Notes: generated by a model from the sequence alone, not told the origin. Numbered from the stretch's first letter, positions 9,055 to 18,397 are shown. The stretch: 64,000 nucleotides of DNA from Dysgonomonas sp. HDW5A (GCF_011299555.1 NZ_CP049857.1:434001-498000), one strand, 5' to 3'. Numbers and translations are program-made.

Positions 9055-9062
9055 CAAAAGTA
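9055..9062 (-). promoter_or_regulatory. -7 promoter box upstream of carA
   Basis: TACTTTTG on the minus strand, matching TAnnTTTG. It predicts a start near 9048 and a leader of about 165 bases. No convincing -33 box. Confidence 0.4.
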
Positions 9063-9127
9063 ATAAATAATATTGTAATATTAAAGTATATTTTGCTGAT
9101 AAATGATTATAAATTTATATTAAAAAA

Positions 9128-9157
9128 ATGCAGGCTGAAAATAACTCCAACCTGCAT
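9128..9157 (-). terminator. Terminator downstream of the two unknown genes
   Basis: Stem ATGCAGG/CCTGCAT with a mismatch beyond it, flanked by A7 on one side and T5 on the other, so it could act in both directions. It serves the minus-strand gene that ends at 9186. Confidence 0.65.
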
Positions 9158-9185
9158 TCTTTTTGGATAAATATTTTATGTGCTT

Positions 9186-9656
9186 TTATTCTACATCTAA
9201 GTTCATTTCCAAACGCATCTCTTCTTTCACCTTCTCCCAATCGCCGGCTACATTCCAAGAGTGGTTCAGTGTATCTTTGTCTATAAAATCATTCATTGTC
9301 TTATAAGAATGTATAAGCTCATCATAATAAACCTCGTGAATACCTGTCTTAAAGAACTCTTCACGACTCATGTCAAAAATCATGTGATTATCTTTTACTA
9401 TGGTATATTTATACATTAATGTAGTCATAGCTCGCGCAAACTCTTTCTGTTCTGGCGTATACACATCCATGGGAGCATTTATCGAATCTCCTCTAAATAA
9501 TAGACTATCGGGGATAATAAGAATATTTTTGATACTATCCGGCCAATGCCATTCTTTATCTTGCGGTGTATTACTTATACTACTTCCCCTCAATCCATAA
9601 ATAGAAAATACTCCTACAATTAATAAGATTGATAAACTAATTAGAATCTTTTTCAT
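9186..9656 (-). CDS. Membrane-anchored or exported protein of unknown function
   Basis: Not recognised. It has 156 residues. The N-terminus, MKKILISLSILLIVGVFSIY, is a signal peptide or anchor (hydrophobic core about 4-20) without a lipobox. The rest is acidic and helical, rich in Asp, Glu and Trp, with no repeats or metal motifs. It lies 9 bases downstream of the 135-residue gene on the same strand and so is probably cotranscribed with it. No function is proposed. Confidence 0.65.
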   Translation of the reverse strand: MKKILISLSILLIVGVFSIYGLRGSSISNTPQDKEWHWPDSIKNILIIPDSLLFRGDSINAPMDVYTPEQKEFARAMTTLMYKYTIVKDNHMIFDMSREEFFKTGIHEVYYDELIHSYKTMNDFIDKDTLNHSWNVAGDWEKVKEEMRLEMNLDVE

Positions 9657-9665
9657 TATATAATT

Positions 9666-10073
9666 TTAAAATATTAATTGCCAATTTGCATAACCGCCGT
9701 TAGGATCTGATGGTTGAAAAAATATTTCAACCCACTCATTTGATGCCATAAGAGGTACATCAACTGTTACAGGCACAGCCAAGCCACCACTTCCAGTATT
9801 TATTTTTATAGTGTTTTGAGACTTTGTCTTACATATGTAATTTTGCCAAGCAACAGCTCCACCACCACAAGTAAACCGTACAGCTTTTGCTCCATTAGGA
9901 CAGAAAAAAGCATCGCTAACCATTTGTTGATCTATAGAAGTCAATAGTCCTGAACTTCTTTCGCCTCTTTGTTTAGGCAACTGATTCTGATTTAGCTTTT
10001 CAACTTTTTTCGTAATCCTACCTTGAACTTCTTTTTGAAGAAAATTACTCATTTGTTTTTGTCTTGTTTTCAT
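9666..10073 (-). CDS. Unknown protein with basic N-terminus and Gly-rich beta domain
   Basis: Not recognised. It has 135 residues and no signal peptide. The first 45 are basic and helical (KKVEKLNQNQLPKQRGERS). The remainder is glycine-, valine- and asparagine-rich, suggesting a beta-strand domain, and carries three cysteines (FFCPNG, FTCGGG, NYICKT). The start may be 10073 or the second ATG at 10052. It precedes the exported 156-residue protein by 9 bases. Its two-part build is unlike the housekeeping neighbours. Confidence 0.6.
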   Translation of the reverse strand: MKTRQKQMSNFLQKEVQGRITKKVEKLNQNQLPKQRGERSSGLLTSIDQQMVSDAFFCPNGAKAVRFTCGGGAVAWQNYICKTKSQNTIKINTGSGGLAVPVTVDVPLMASNEWVEIFFQPSDPNGGYANWQLIF

Positions 10074-10207
10074 CTGCTTTAATTTTTATTTATATTTAAC
10101 AATTGAACTATAGATACACCTTCGTAGCTATGTTTCATTACATAGATAATTTTAATAGAAAATAATGGTCGAAGTGAGTAACTTCTCCATCGTTAGTTTA
10201 TTTATTG

Positions 10208-10215
10208 TATTTTTG
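10208..10215 (+). promoter_or_regulatory. -7 promoter box for the 57-residue gene
   Basis: TATTTTTG, an exact TAnnTTTG match 30 bases before the small gene's ATG. Confidence 0.45.
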
Positions 10216-10245
10216 TACTTTACAATTAAATACAATTAAAACAAT

Positions 10246-10419
10246 ATGATGAAGCCCCGTCTCGGTATGACTGCCCGCACAGGAGAAAAATGCCCCAAAA
10301 GTGGAGTATGGAAAGCCATGGGAGTTCCCGAAACTGTTACGTTATCAGTTTCAAGAGGAAACAGAATGCCTGCAAATGGCAATAAAAATGTAAGCTGGAA
10401 ACTGATTATTATGTTCTGA
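10246..10419 (+). CDS. Small YjzC-like protein (57 residues)
   Basis: A 57-residue reading frame starting MMKPRLGMTARTGEKCPKSG and ending TGA. The pattern tGEKCPkSGvW in the first half, then tvtlS..Gn.mP and a final vsWkL, resembles the YjzC family of small proteins of unknown role. A -7 promoter box is correctly placed upstream, and the glutathione peroxidase gene follows 64 bases downstream on the same strand. The opposite strand is also open here but lacks any family pattern. Family resemblance is judged by eye. Confidence 0.65.
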   Translation: MMKPRLGMTARTGEKCPKSGVWKAMGVPETVTLSVSRGNRMPANGNKNVSWKLIIMF

Positions 10420-10483
10420 TATCTATCTTTCAATTCTTTTGAAGAGTATAGGTATAATTAATAATCAGACAATATCAAACCCA

Positions 10484-11059
10484 ATGAAAATATCGAAAAA
10501 GAAAATTTTCGCACTCTCAAGTATCGTGTTACTACTTATAATAGTAGCATATACTTTTTTATCACCCTTAAACACAACAGATATGAGCATTTATAATTAT
10601 ACAGTAAAAGACTCCAAAGGAAACGATGTCTCGATGGAAGAATATAAAGGTAAAGTAGTATTGATTGTAAACACTGCCACCGAGTGCGGTTTTACACCTC
10701 AATACAAAGACTTACAGGATTTATACCTGAAATATAAAGACCAAGGATTCGAAATATTGGATTTCCCTTGTAATCAATTTGCAGGTCAGGCACCGGGAAC
10801 AGACGAAGAATTGGCTTCGTTCTGTGAAATGAAATACAATACAACGTTTAAAACATTTGCCAAAATTGATGTCAATGGAGATAATGCAGACCCGTTGTTC
10901 AAGTTTCTGAAAGAAAACAGCAAAGGTTTTATTACAGAAGCTATCAAATGGAATTTCACCAAATTCCTAATCGATCGCAACGGAAAGGTAGTAAAACGTT
11001 ATGCCCCAACAACCAACCCCTCAAAAATAGAGGGCGACATAGAGAAAGAATTACAGTAA
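10484..11059 (+). CDS. Glutathione peroxidase-family thiol peroxidase, membrane-anchored or exported
   Basis: Reduces peroxides using a cysteine. The GPx signature is NTATECGFTPQY with peroxidatic C68 (Cys, not Sec), and the tetrad partners Q98 (FPCNQF) and W156 (KWNFTKF) are present. Bacterial enzymes of this type usually depend on thioredoxin. Unlike ordinary cytosolic GPx, the chain starts MKISKKKIFALSS followed by a hydrophobic stretch to about residue 26, so it is anchored or exported. The ATG at 10484 is chosen over a TTG at 10439; the ATG at residue 34 would give a soluble form. It is followed by a 15-bp palindrome and then mutS2. Confidence 0.92.
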   Translation: MKISKKKIFALSSIVLLLIIVAYTFLSPLNTTDMSIYNYTVKDSKGNDVSMEEYKGKVVLIVNTATECGFTPQYKDLQDLYLKYKDQGFEILDFPCNQFAGQAPGTDEELASFCEMKYNTTFKTFAKIDVNGDNADPLFKFLKENSKGFITEAIKWNFTKFLIDRNGKVVKRYAPTTNPSKIEGDIEKELQ

Positions 11060-11061
11060 AC

Positions 11062-11076
11062 AAGGTCTGGAACCTT
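11062..11076. repeat. AAGGTC-type 15-bp palindrome
   Basis: AAGGTCTGGAACCTT, starting 3 bases after the glutathione peroxidase stop codon. See the finding on this repeat family. Confidence 0.75.
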
Positions 11077-11100
11077 ACTTAATGATAGAGAAACAGGAAA

Positions 11101-13566
11101 GTGATATACCCCGATAATTTTGAACAAAAAATAGGATTTGATAAAATCCGCAACTTAATTACGTCCAAATGCCTAAGTACGTTAGGCGAAGAAAAGACCG
11201 ACGAAATGATTTTTTCGTCAGACTATAATACGATACAAAGTCAACTTTCGCAAACAGACGAATTTATACGCATCATTCAGGAAGAAGATAATTTTCCTGT
11301 CAACCATTTCTTCGATGTACGCCCCGCCCTTAAAAATATACGGGTAGAAGGTACTTGGTTAGAAGAAAGTGCAGTATTCGACCTTCGCCGATCGTTGCAA
11401 ACCATCAGAGATATTGTCAGTTTTCTAAAAAAGGAAGACGAAGAAAATACGCCCTATCCTCATTTGCAAGAATTGGCAGGAGAAGTACTTATTTTCCCTC
11501 AACTTCTCACCCGAATAGATCATATATTGGATAAATACGGACGCATCAAAGACAATGCATCGCCCGAACTGAATCGTATTCGCAAAGAGATAACCCATGT
11601 ATCGGGAGGTATTTCCAAAAGCCTGAATGCGATATTACGTGCCGCACAATCAGAAGGATTAGTCGAAAAAGACGTAAGCCCAACCATGCGTGACGGACGA
11701 TTGGTAATACCCGTTGCACCTGCTTTCAAACGAAAATTGAAAGGTATTGTGCACGATGAGTCGGCATCAGGAAAGACCGTTTTCATAGAGCCTGCCGAAG
11801 TGGTAGAAGCCAATAACCGTGTACGCGAATTGGAAAGCGAAGAGCGTAGGGAAATTGTAAAAATCCTAATCGCTTTTACAGATGAAGTACGCCCTTTAGC
11901 ACCCGACATCGTTCAATCATACGATTTTCTGGCTTGGATAGACTTTATCCGTGCTAAGGCTCGTTTTGCTTTGGACATTGAAGCAATAAGACCCACTGTA
12001 GAAAATAAACAACAGGTAGGATGGGATAAAGCAAAACATCCCCTACTCTATCTTTCGCACAAAAAACAGAATAAGTCTATTATTCCACTTGATATTTGGC
12101 TCGATAGCGAAAACCGTCTGCTTATTATATCAGGACCTAATGCAGGAGGTAAATCGGTCTGCCTAAAGACAGTCGGTTTACTGCAATATATGGTACAATG
12201 CGGATTATTGATTCCTCTGGCTGAAAGTTCGAAAGTAGGTATTTTCGACAAGATATTTATAGATATAGGTGACGAGCAATCGATAGAAAACGACTTGAGT
12301 ACATACAGCTCGCATCTTACCAATATGAAAATGTTTGTACGTAATTGCGATTCAAAATCACTATTATTGATTGATGAATTTGGTGGAGGAACCGAGCCTC
12401 AAATCGGTGGAGCAATTGCCGAATCGTTGCTGAAACGTTTCAATGAAAAAGAATCGTTCGGTGTAATTACTACTCACTATCAGAACTTGAAACATTTTGC
12501 CAACGAACACCAAGGTGTTGTTAATGGTGCTATGCTCTATGATCGACATTTGATGCAACCCCTCTTTACATTATCAATTGGTAATCCTGGAAGTTCGTTT
12601 GCCATAGAAATCGCACGTAAAATAGGTTTGCCCGAGGATGTAATTGCCGAAGCTTCAGAAATTGTAGGTAGCGACTATATTAATATGGATAAATACCTGC
12701 AAGATATTGTTCGTGACAAGCGTTATTGGGAAACCAAACGCCAAAGTGTTCGCCTGAAAGAAAAACGCTTGGAGGAGATAACATCTCAATATGAAACAGA
12801 CCTGACTGATGTAGGTAAACAACGCAAAGAGATTATTCGACAAGCAAAGGAGGAAGCTCAACGCTTACTTTCAGATGCTAATGCGAAAATTGAAAATACA
12901 ATTCGCAGTATAAAAGAAGCTCAGGCCGAAAAAGAAAAAACAAAGGAAGTACGCCAAGGTCTTGCCGCATTCAAAGCAAAGCTGGAAGCTGAAGAAACTC
13001 AAGTTGATGATAAAATAAGCCGTAAAATCCAGAAGTTGCAGGAAAGGGAGAAAAGCAAAAAAGAAAAACCCAAAGCAACTAAAGAAGAAAAACTTCAAAC
13101 TATTTCAGTTGGAGACAGTGTCCGCATGAAAGGGCAAATCTCAGCGGGGGAAGTCATGGAGATTCAAGGTAAAAATGCAGTTGTAGCTTTCGGTATGATA
13201 AAATCGACAGTCAAACTAGAAAGTCTTGAACGGGTTAGCAAGAATCAAATTAAACGAGAGGCTCAGAAAAGTACATTCGTCAGTTCTCAAACCAGCGATA
13301 TGACGTACGATAAGAAGCTAAACTTCAAACAGGAAATAGACTTACGAGGAATGCGTGGTGATGAAGCCTTGCAAGCCGTTATGTATTTCATAGATGATGC
13401 TATCCAAATCGGAGCAGGGCGTGTCCGTATCCTCCATGGAACCGGTACAGGTGCTTTACGCCAGATTATACGTGATTATCTTCGAACTGTAAATGGGGTA
13501 AAGAATTATCAGGATGAGCATGTCCAGTTTGGAGGTGCAGGCATTACAATAGTTGACTTGGATTAA
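11101..13566 (+). CDS. mutS2: MutS2 family ATPase/endonuclease
   Basis: Acts on DNA recombination intermediates or, in other bacteria, rescues collided ribosomes. It is 821 residues long with the MutS2 order: core helical domain, clamp, ATPase with Walker A GPNAGGKS at about 345-352 and Walker B LLLIDEFGGGTEP. A long charged coiled coil (about 540-680) follows, then a C-terminal Smr nuclease domain (about 747-821: DLRGMRGDEA, HGTGTGALR). The start is a GTG, preceded by the purine stretch CAGGAAA; no better ATG exists. It may be cotranscribed with the peroxidase 41 bases upstream and converges with the EEP gene. Confidence 0.96.
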   Translation: MIYPDNFEQKIGFDKIRNLITSKCLSTLGEEKTDEMIFSSDYNTIQSQLSQTDEFIRIIQEEDNFPVNHFFDVRPALKNIRVEGTWLEESAVFDLRRSLQTIRDIVSFLKKEDEENTPYPHLQELAGEVLIFPQLLTRIDHILDKYGRIKDNASPELNRIRKEITHVSGGISKSLNAILRAAQSEGLVEKDVSPTMRDGRLVIPVAPAFKRKLKGIVHDESASGKTVFIEPAEVVEANNRVRELESEERREIVKILIAFTDEVRPLAPDIVQSYDFLAWIDFIRAKARFALDIEAIRPTVENKQQVGWDKAKHPLLYLSHKKQNKSIIPLDIWLDSENRLLIISGPNAGGKSVCLKTVGLLQYMVQCGLLIPLAESSKVGIFDKIFIDIGDEQSIENDLSTYSSHLTNMKMFVRNCDSKSLLLIDEFGGGTEPQIGGAIAESLLKRFNEKESFGVITTHYQNLKHFANEHQGVVNGAMLYDRHLMQPLFTLSIGNPGSSFAIEIARKIGLPEDVIAEASEIVGSDYINMDKYLQDIVRDKRYWETKRQSVRLKEKRLEEITSQYETDLTDVGKQRKEIIRQAKEEAQRLLSDANAKIENTIRSIKEAQAEKEKTKEVRQGLAAFKAKLEAEETQVDDKISRKIQKLQEREKSKKEKPKATKEEKLQTISVGDSVRMKGQISAGEVMEIQGKNAVVAFGMIKSTVKLESLERVSKNQIKREAQKSTFVSSQTSDMTYDKKLNFKQEIDLRGMRGDEALQAVMYFIDDAIQIGAGRVRILHGTGTGALRQIIRDYLRTVNGVKNYQDEHVQFGGAGITIVDLD

Positions 13567-13581
13567 CCATCCAAGTCTCTA

Positions 13582-14721
13582 TTACTTAAATTTAATCCAC
13601 GCCCAAATCGGATAATGGTCTGAATATTTAACATCACCCACCGTACAATTATAAGCTTGAAGATTAAGGCTGTGCATAATATAATCTATCCTGAAATAAA
13701 AGCCGTCTTCATGATACGTTATGCCGACTCCTCTTCCGGTATACTTAAAAGCATCCAGAAAATTGCCTTTTATCGTTTCATAAGCATATGATATCGGAGG
13801 CTCATTAAAATCACCACAAACAATCATTGCATCCGTTTTCTCCCTTTGTATCCGAATACAATCAGCTATAATATTCGCCTGAGTAGCCCGTGTTTTAAAA
13901 GCCGGATCTAAATGACTGCGTATGGTCTGAGTAACTGCATCCAACTTCTTTCGGTTTTTATCAACCACCAATTCTTTAAACAGAACCTTATCTTCGGCTG
14001 TAAGCCTGTTAGATTCCAAGTGATTATTCACAATAGTTAGAGACTTCTTTCCTATCTTTATCTCATACATTCCCGCCCCATTAAAAGCACTTTCAATAGG
14101 AATCCGTGCAACCTTTTCTATCGGAAATTTAGAATAGCAAGCTAAACCATACATACATGAGTTTATAGTATCCCCCAATCGGATAATAGTACGATAAGGA
14201 TATTCTTCTAAAAAACCATCTAATTCTTCGAGTGATATTATCTTGTCTTTATCCTTTTTTTCTTCCACGGCAAATTCCTGCATACAGATAATATCTGCAC
14301 CACTATTTGCCATATACGAAAATATAGGGTTATTACGAGCTTCGTCACCTGTCAGCCAGTCAAATCCTCTGACATTATAGGACATTATCTTAAAACTCTT
14401 CTCGGGAATATCTTTTGAGGGAGAATTTAATGGAATATATGTATTAATAGAGTTCCAGCAAAATAGAAGGATAACTAACTGAATTACAAAATATTTCCAT
14501 TTCAGAAAAACAAGCCAAACAATAAAAAAACAGACATTAATAAAAAGCAGTATTGGAAAGCCTAATCCCAGATAAGATATAATTACAAAATCAAATGGAG
14601 ATGTCACCGGAGCTAACGTAGAAAGAAGTAATAGTAATGCAACTAAAACATTTACGGTGAGGATCAGATACTTCAACCCCTTACTTACATTTATTACTAA
14701 ATGTTTACCTTTAATACCCAT
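13582..14721 (-). CDS. Membrane endonuclease/exonuclease/phosphatase family protein
   Basis: Hydrolase of the Mg2+-dependent EEP superfamily, substrate unknown. Three hydrophobic segments occupy about residues 15-100. The catalytic domain follows: FKIMSYNVRGFDW, the metal-binding Glu in CMQEFAVEE, NNHLES, GDFNEPP and the terminal SDHYPIWAW. The orientation suggests that the domain lies on the periplasmic side. Length 379. It ends 16 bases from the end of mutS2. Homologues are common in Bacteroidales, and a soluble secreted relative occurs at 50121 in this window. Confidence 0.88.
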   Translation of the reverse strand: MGIKGKHLVINVSKGLKYLILTVNVLVALLLLLSTLAPVTSPFDFVIISYLGLGFPILLFINVCFFIVWLVFLKWKYFVIQLVILLFCWNSINTYIPLNSPSKDIPEKSFKIMSYNVRGFDWLTGDEARNNPIFSYMANSGADIICMQEFAVEEKKDKDKIISLEELDGFLEEYPYRTIIRLGDTINSCMYGLACYSKFPIEKVARIPIESAFNGAGMYEIKIGKKSLTIVNNHLESNRLTAEDKVLFKELVVDKNRKKLDAVTQTIRSHLDPAFKTRATQANIIADCIRIQREKTDAMIVCGDFNEPPISYAYETIKGNFLDAFKYTGRGVGITYHEDGFYFRIDYIMHSLNLQAYNCTVGDVKYSDHYPIWAWIKFK

Positions 14722-14905
14722 ACAAACCCTTCTTTTCTTTTCGGCAACGAAGATATACTTATCTATCGAAATCTGCTCTATCGTTTAAGACTCTTTAATA
14801 GAAAATATAACATCACAGACAAAAAGATTGTTTTAAGAGGGCTATAAACAATCTTGGGTTTACAGATTACACAAAGGCGTACATCAGTGTAGTCATAATA
14901 CAAAA

Positions 14906-14933
14906 AGTTCCTTCTTTTTTTTAAGAAGGAACT
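14906..14933 (-). terminator. Terminator of the TPR gene
   Basis: 11-bp stem AGTTCCTTCTT/AAGAAGGAACT with an A/T-only loop, followed by T5 on the minus strand. Confidence 0.8.
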
Positions 14934-14956
14934 CTGATTTATATCTATTTTTAATA

Positions 14957-15802
14957 TTATACCAATCTCTTTCGAGGAACTCTATTCCTATAATTTACAA
15001 TCTCCCTTTTGCCATCTTTATCGGCAACAATAGCAGAAGATCCTAAATTTTCGAGACGTTCTACCTCTGCCCAGCATTTCTGAGCCTCATCTTCATTCCC
15101 AAACTGTTCATGAATCAATGCTTTAACGTAGACTGCATCAACAAATTCATCAGACTCGCAATATATTTTATTTAGACATTCCAATGCAGTATCGTATTTC
15201 TCCAGTTCATACAAAGCTTCACCTTTGAAATATAGTCCTAAAGGATGATTCTCCTTTATTTCCAAAAAGATATTACTATAATGGAGCAACTCTTGAAATT
15301 TATTGTATTCGGACAAAACCCTCAACAAATACTTTAACGACATGGTATACAACCGGTCAGCTGCATCTAATTTCGTAAAGCTGACAATGGCTTTTTCGCA
15401 TTCAGAACGATACTTATCAGGAGATTCAACATTTAACAGTGCAGCTAAGTAGTTTATTATTCCAATACTGAAACTGGAACTGGATGGGGAAATCTTTGCA
15501 AACCAAGCGAAAGCTTCTTCGTATTGTCCGGTATTTACGTAAGCACCAACAACATCAACCATTGCCTGATCATAGTTTGGTACAGAAGGTGATAGTTTTG
15601 CAAACCACTCGATAACCTGTTCATCTTCGCCTAAAGCAGATAAAGAGCTTAAAATATGGATTAGTGCCTCATCATAGTGCTTGTTGGACGAATTGACTTG
15701 CTTAAAATACTTAATGGCGTCGGGGTAATTGTCTCCTTCGAGACATTTTACCCCTTGCTCAAAATTTTCATTTGCCTTTTTAAAAAAATCAAAAAGTCCC
15801 AT
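14957..15802 (-). CDS. Tetratricopeptide-repeat protein
   Basis: A 281-residue soluble helical protein with about six TPR-like units, for example GDNYPDAIKYFKQV near the start, GQYEEAFAWFAKI and EKYDTALECLNKI. Such repeats bind partner proteins. The C-terminus is short and basic (NYRNRVPRKRLV). No signal peptide. The gene precedes a terminator and follows the PH-like membrane-protein gene on the same strand. The partner is unknown. Confidence 0.75.
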   Translation of the reverse strand: MGLFDFFKKANENFEQGVKCLEGDNYPDAIKYFKQVNSSNKHYDEALIHILSSLSALGEDEQVIEWFAKLSPSVPNYDQAMVDVVGAYVNTGQYEEAFAWFAKISPSSSSFSIGIINYLAALLNVESPDKYRSECEKAIVSFTKLDAADRLYTMSLKYLLRVLSEYNKFQELLHYSNIFLEIKENHPLGLYFKGEALYELEKYDTALECLNKIYCESDEFVDAVYVKALIHEQFGNEDEAQKCWAEVERLENLGSSAIVADKDGKREIVNYRNRVPRKRLV

Positions 15803-15893
15803 TAAAAAAAATTAGTTAGTGTGCTTGAGGAAACTCATTCGTATTAATAGAGTAAAATAACTTCAGTTTTCCATAAAGCAATCGAAAAAAACA

Positions 15894-16346
15894 TCAATCA
15901 TTTTTATAGGGAATGCTTTTCGACTCACAAATTTCTATGATCTGGCTTTTTACATTCTTCAGGTCATCGTACTTTAACCCACTGATATCCACAGTATATT
16001 GTTTACCATCAGTCTCTGACATTTTCAAATAACTCACGCCCAATGCTATTTCTCGAACACTAATCCATTCAGCCTTATATAACGATTTCTGATTCGGCAT
16101 TTTAACATAAATACGGTTCGAATCCATTACAAAAATCGGACGAGCCGCCCATACCGTTACAGTCAGAATAAGAATAGCTCCAAGTACGATCAAAACCAAT
16201 GCTGCAAAAAAGTCAAACGTAAACGCATTATTCAATGCCTGCATTACTGATTGATAAAGACCATATAAAACGGCATACCCTCCTATAGCAAAGCATAAGA
16301 CCTTCTGACTTTTTGAGTCATTATAATTAATTACATATTCATTCAT
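15894..16346 (-). CDS. Small two-helix membrane protein with PH-like C-terminal part
   Basis: Not assigned to a named gene. Two adjacent membrane helices (about 18-36 and 43-70, ending ILTVTVWAAR) are followed by a soluble 75-residue domain. That domain has alternating beta strands and a final helix, like bacterial PH-type domains (IYVKMPNQKSLYKAEWISVRE). The ATG at 16346 is chosen because a TTG at 16376 overlaps the -7 promoter box. 150 residues. The TPR gene follows it by 91 bases. Confidence 0.65.
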   Translation of the reverse strand: MNEYVINYNDSKSQKVLCFAIGGYAVLYGLYQSVMQALNNAFTFDFFAALVLIVLGAILILTVTVWAARPIFVMDSNRIYVKMPNQKSLYKAEWISVREIALGVSYLKMSETDGKQYTVDISGLKYDDLKNVKSQIIEICESKSIPYKND

Positions 16347-16373
16347 ATAGTTTCGTTTTATGTTTATACCTAA

Positions 16374-16381
16374 CAAAGGTA
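16374..16381 (-). promoter_or_regulatory. -7 promoter box for the PH-like membrane protein gene
   Basis: TACCTTTG on the minus strand, an exact match. It overlaps a possible TTG start and thus decides for the downstream ATG at 16346. Confidence 0.5.
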
Positions 16382-16582
16382 AAATTTTAACTGATATTAT
16401 ATATGTAAATGATTTTTAAAATAATCTTTGTTTTTTAAGCAACAGCAAGGCTAATATCCTAGCTAATCTAACAATATGAACAAAAATAAAAGCAATAAAT
16501 AGTCTTAATACGGAAAATATTTTATTAATTTGTGTTATAAGAAAATTAAGAAGTGGAATACCGAACCTAATTACCCCCTATT

Positions 16583-18397
16583 ATGAATGAGAATATTGAT
16601 CCTGCATTGCCTCTAAACGAAGAAACAGAGAATAAACAAGAGCAAGCAGAAATAACTACTGAGCCACAAGTTGCAGAATCTAAATCTTTTACAAAAGAAG
16701 AGATTATAAAAAACTTGCAAGAATTATCAGCAAAAGCAGAGGTACCGACCCGTGCTGATGTAGATAATTTGAAACAATCGTTCTATAAATTAAAATCGGC
16801 AGAGAATGAAGCCTTGAAAGAACAATTTGTAGCCGATGGAGGTGATATTAATTCGTTTGTTATTCCAACCGATCCTATCGAGGAAGAATTCAAAACACTT
16901 CTTAATACTATCAAAGAGAAAAGAGCTAAAGCTTTGGCTGACGAAGAAAAAATAAAAGAAGACAATCTCGTAAAGAAAGAGAGAATCATCGAAGCCATTA
17001 AAAATCTGACAGAAAGCACAGACGATTTTAATAAATTATACAAAGAATTTAAAGACCTGCAACAACAATGGAATGAGATTAAACTTATTCCTGCAGCAAA
17101 GGTCAACGAAATATGGAAAGCATATCAGTTGCATTCCGAAAAATTCTATGATCTGATCAAGATCAATAATGAATTTAGAGACTACGACTTCAAAAAGAAT
17201 CTGGAAATTAAAACCAGTATCTGCGAGGTTGTAGAAAAACTACAGGAAGAATCGGATGTAGTTTCGGCATTTCACCAATTACAAAATTTCCATCAACAAT
17301 GGAGAGAAATCGGACCTGTAGCTAAAGAATTCAGAGATGAAATATGGGAGCGTTTCAAAGCTGCATCAACCGAAATCAACAAAAAACACCAAAGCCATTT
17401 CGAAGAACTTAAAGGGCAGGAAGAAACAAATTTAATTGAGAAAACGGCTATATGCGATACCTTAAAAGCTATCGACTATTCTCAACTTAAGAATTTCAAA
17501 GATTGGGATGAAAAAAGCCACGAAATAATTGCTCTTCAAGCTAAATGGAAAACGATAGGGTTTGTTCCTAAAAAAGTAAACAGCCAGATATTCGAACAAT
17601 ATCGAGCATTATGCGATACTTTCTTTGAGAAAAAAGCAGAATTCTTCAAACATCAAAAAGATGATATGGAAGAAAATCTGAATAAAAAGAGAGCACTTTG
17701 CGAGAAAGCCGAAGCATTGAAAGACAGTACTGATTGGAGAAAAACAACTGACGAACTTATCGCTATCCAAAAAGAATGGAAAACAATAGGTGCAGTACCT
17801 CGTAAGTATTCAGATGCAATCTGGAAACAATTTGTTACTGCTTGTGATTATTTCTTCGAACAAAAGAACAGCAACACATCTTCTCAAAAAGAAGAAGAGG
17901 TAGCAAACCTTGCAACGAAAAAAGAAATTATCGAGAAAATAAACGCTCTTTCAGAACAAACTGACTTAGCGGATCCAATGGCTACCTTACGTGAGCTGAT
18001 GAACGAATGGCATCAAGTAGGCTTTGTTCCTTTCAAGGAAAAAGATAAAATTTACAAAGAGTACCAAACGGCACTTGATGTACAATTTGATCGCCTGAAA
18101 ATGGATAAATCGGAACGCAGATTACAATCATTCAAATCGAATGTAGATGATATCGCTAAATCTGAAAGACCTAAAGGCCGACTATTCAGAGAGAGAGAAA
18201 AACTTATGCACCAATTCAATAAAGTAAAATCTGACTTGCAGACTTACGAAAACAACATGGGTTTTCTTTCCATCTCAAAAGGAGCAAGCGGCTTATTAAA
18301 AGATATGGAGCACAAAATTCAGGATCTGAAGAACGAGCTCGAACTTACTGCTCAGAAAATAGAAACTATTGATAACAATTTAAACTCTATTGATTAG
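16583..18397 (+). CDS. DUF349 repeat protein
   Basis: A 604-residue, highly charged, helical cytosolic protein. It carries about five DUF349 repeats of some 70-75 residues, each with a W-x-x-I-G/L-x-P pattern (QQWNEIKLIP, QQWREIGPV, AKWKTIGFVP, KEWKTIGAVP, NEWHQVGFVP). The C-terminal 60 residues are coiled coil. DUF349 proteins have no settled function. The gene is monocistronic, closed by a perfect palindromic terminator. Confidence 0.92.
   Translation: MNENIDPALPLNEETENKQEQAEITTEPQVAESKSFTKEEIIKNLQELSAKAEVPTRADVDNLKQSFYKLKSAENEALKEQFVADGGDINSFVIPTDPIEEEFKTLLNTIKEKRAKALADEEKIKEDNLVKKERIIEAIKNLTESTDDFNKLYKEFKDLQQQWNEIKLIPAAKVNEIWKAYQLHSEKFYDLIKINNEFRDYDFKKNLEIKTSICEVVEKLQEESDVVSAFHQLQNFHQQWREIGPVAKEFRDEIWERFKAASTEINKKHQSHFEELKGQEETNLIEKTAICDTLKAIDYSQLKNFKDWDEKSHEIIALQAKWKTIGFVPKKVNSQIFEQYRALCDTFFEKKAEFFKHQKDDMEENLNKKRALCEKAEALKDSTDWRKTTDELIAIQKEWKTIGAVPRKYSDAIWKQFVTACDYFFEQKNSNTSSQKEEEVANLATKKEIIEKINALSEQTDLADPMATLRELMNEWHQVGFVPFKEKDKIYKEYQTALDVQFDRLKMDKSERRLQSFKSNVDDIAKSERPKGRLFREREKLMHQFNKVKSDLQTYENNMGFLSISKGASGLLKDMEHKIQDLKNELELTAQKIETIDNNLNSID

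Noticed and set aside
10236-10433. Minus-strand open frame of 65 codons
   Set aside because: It overlaps the small YjzC-like gene, which has a promoter box and recognisable motif; the antisense frame has neither.
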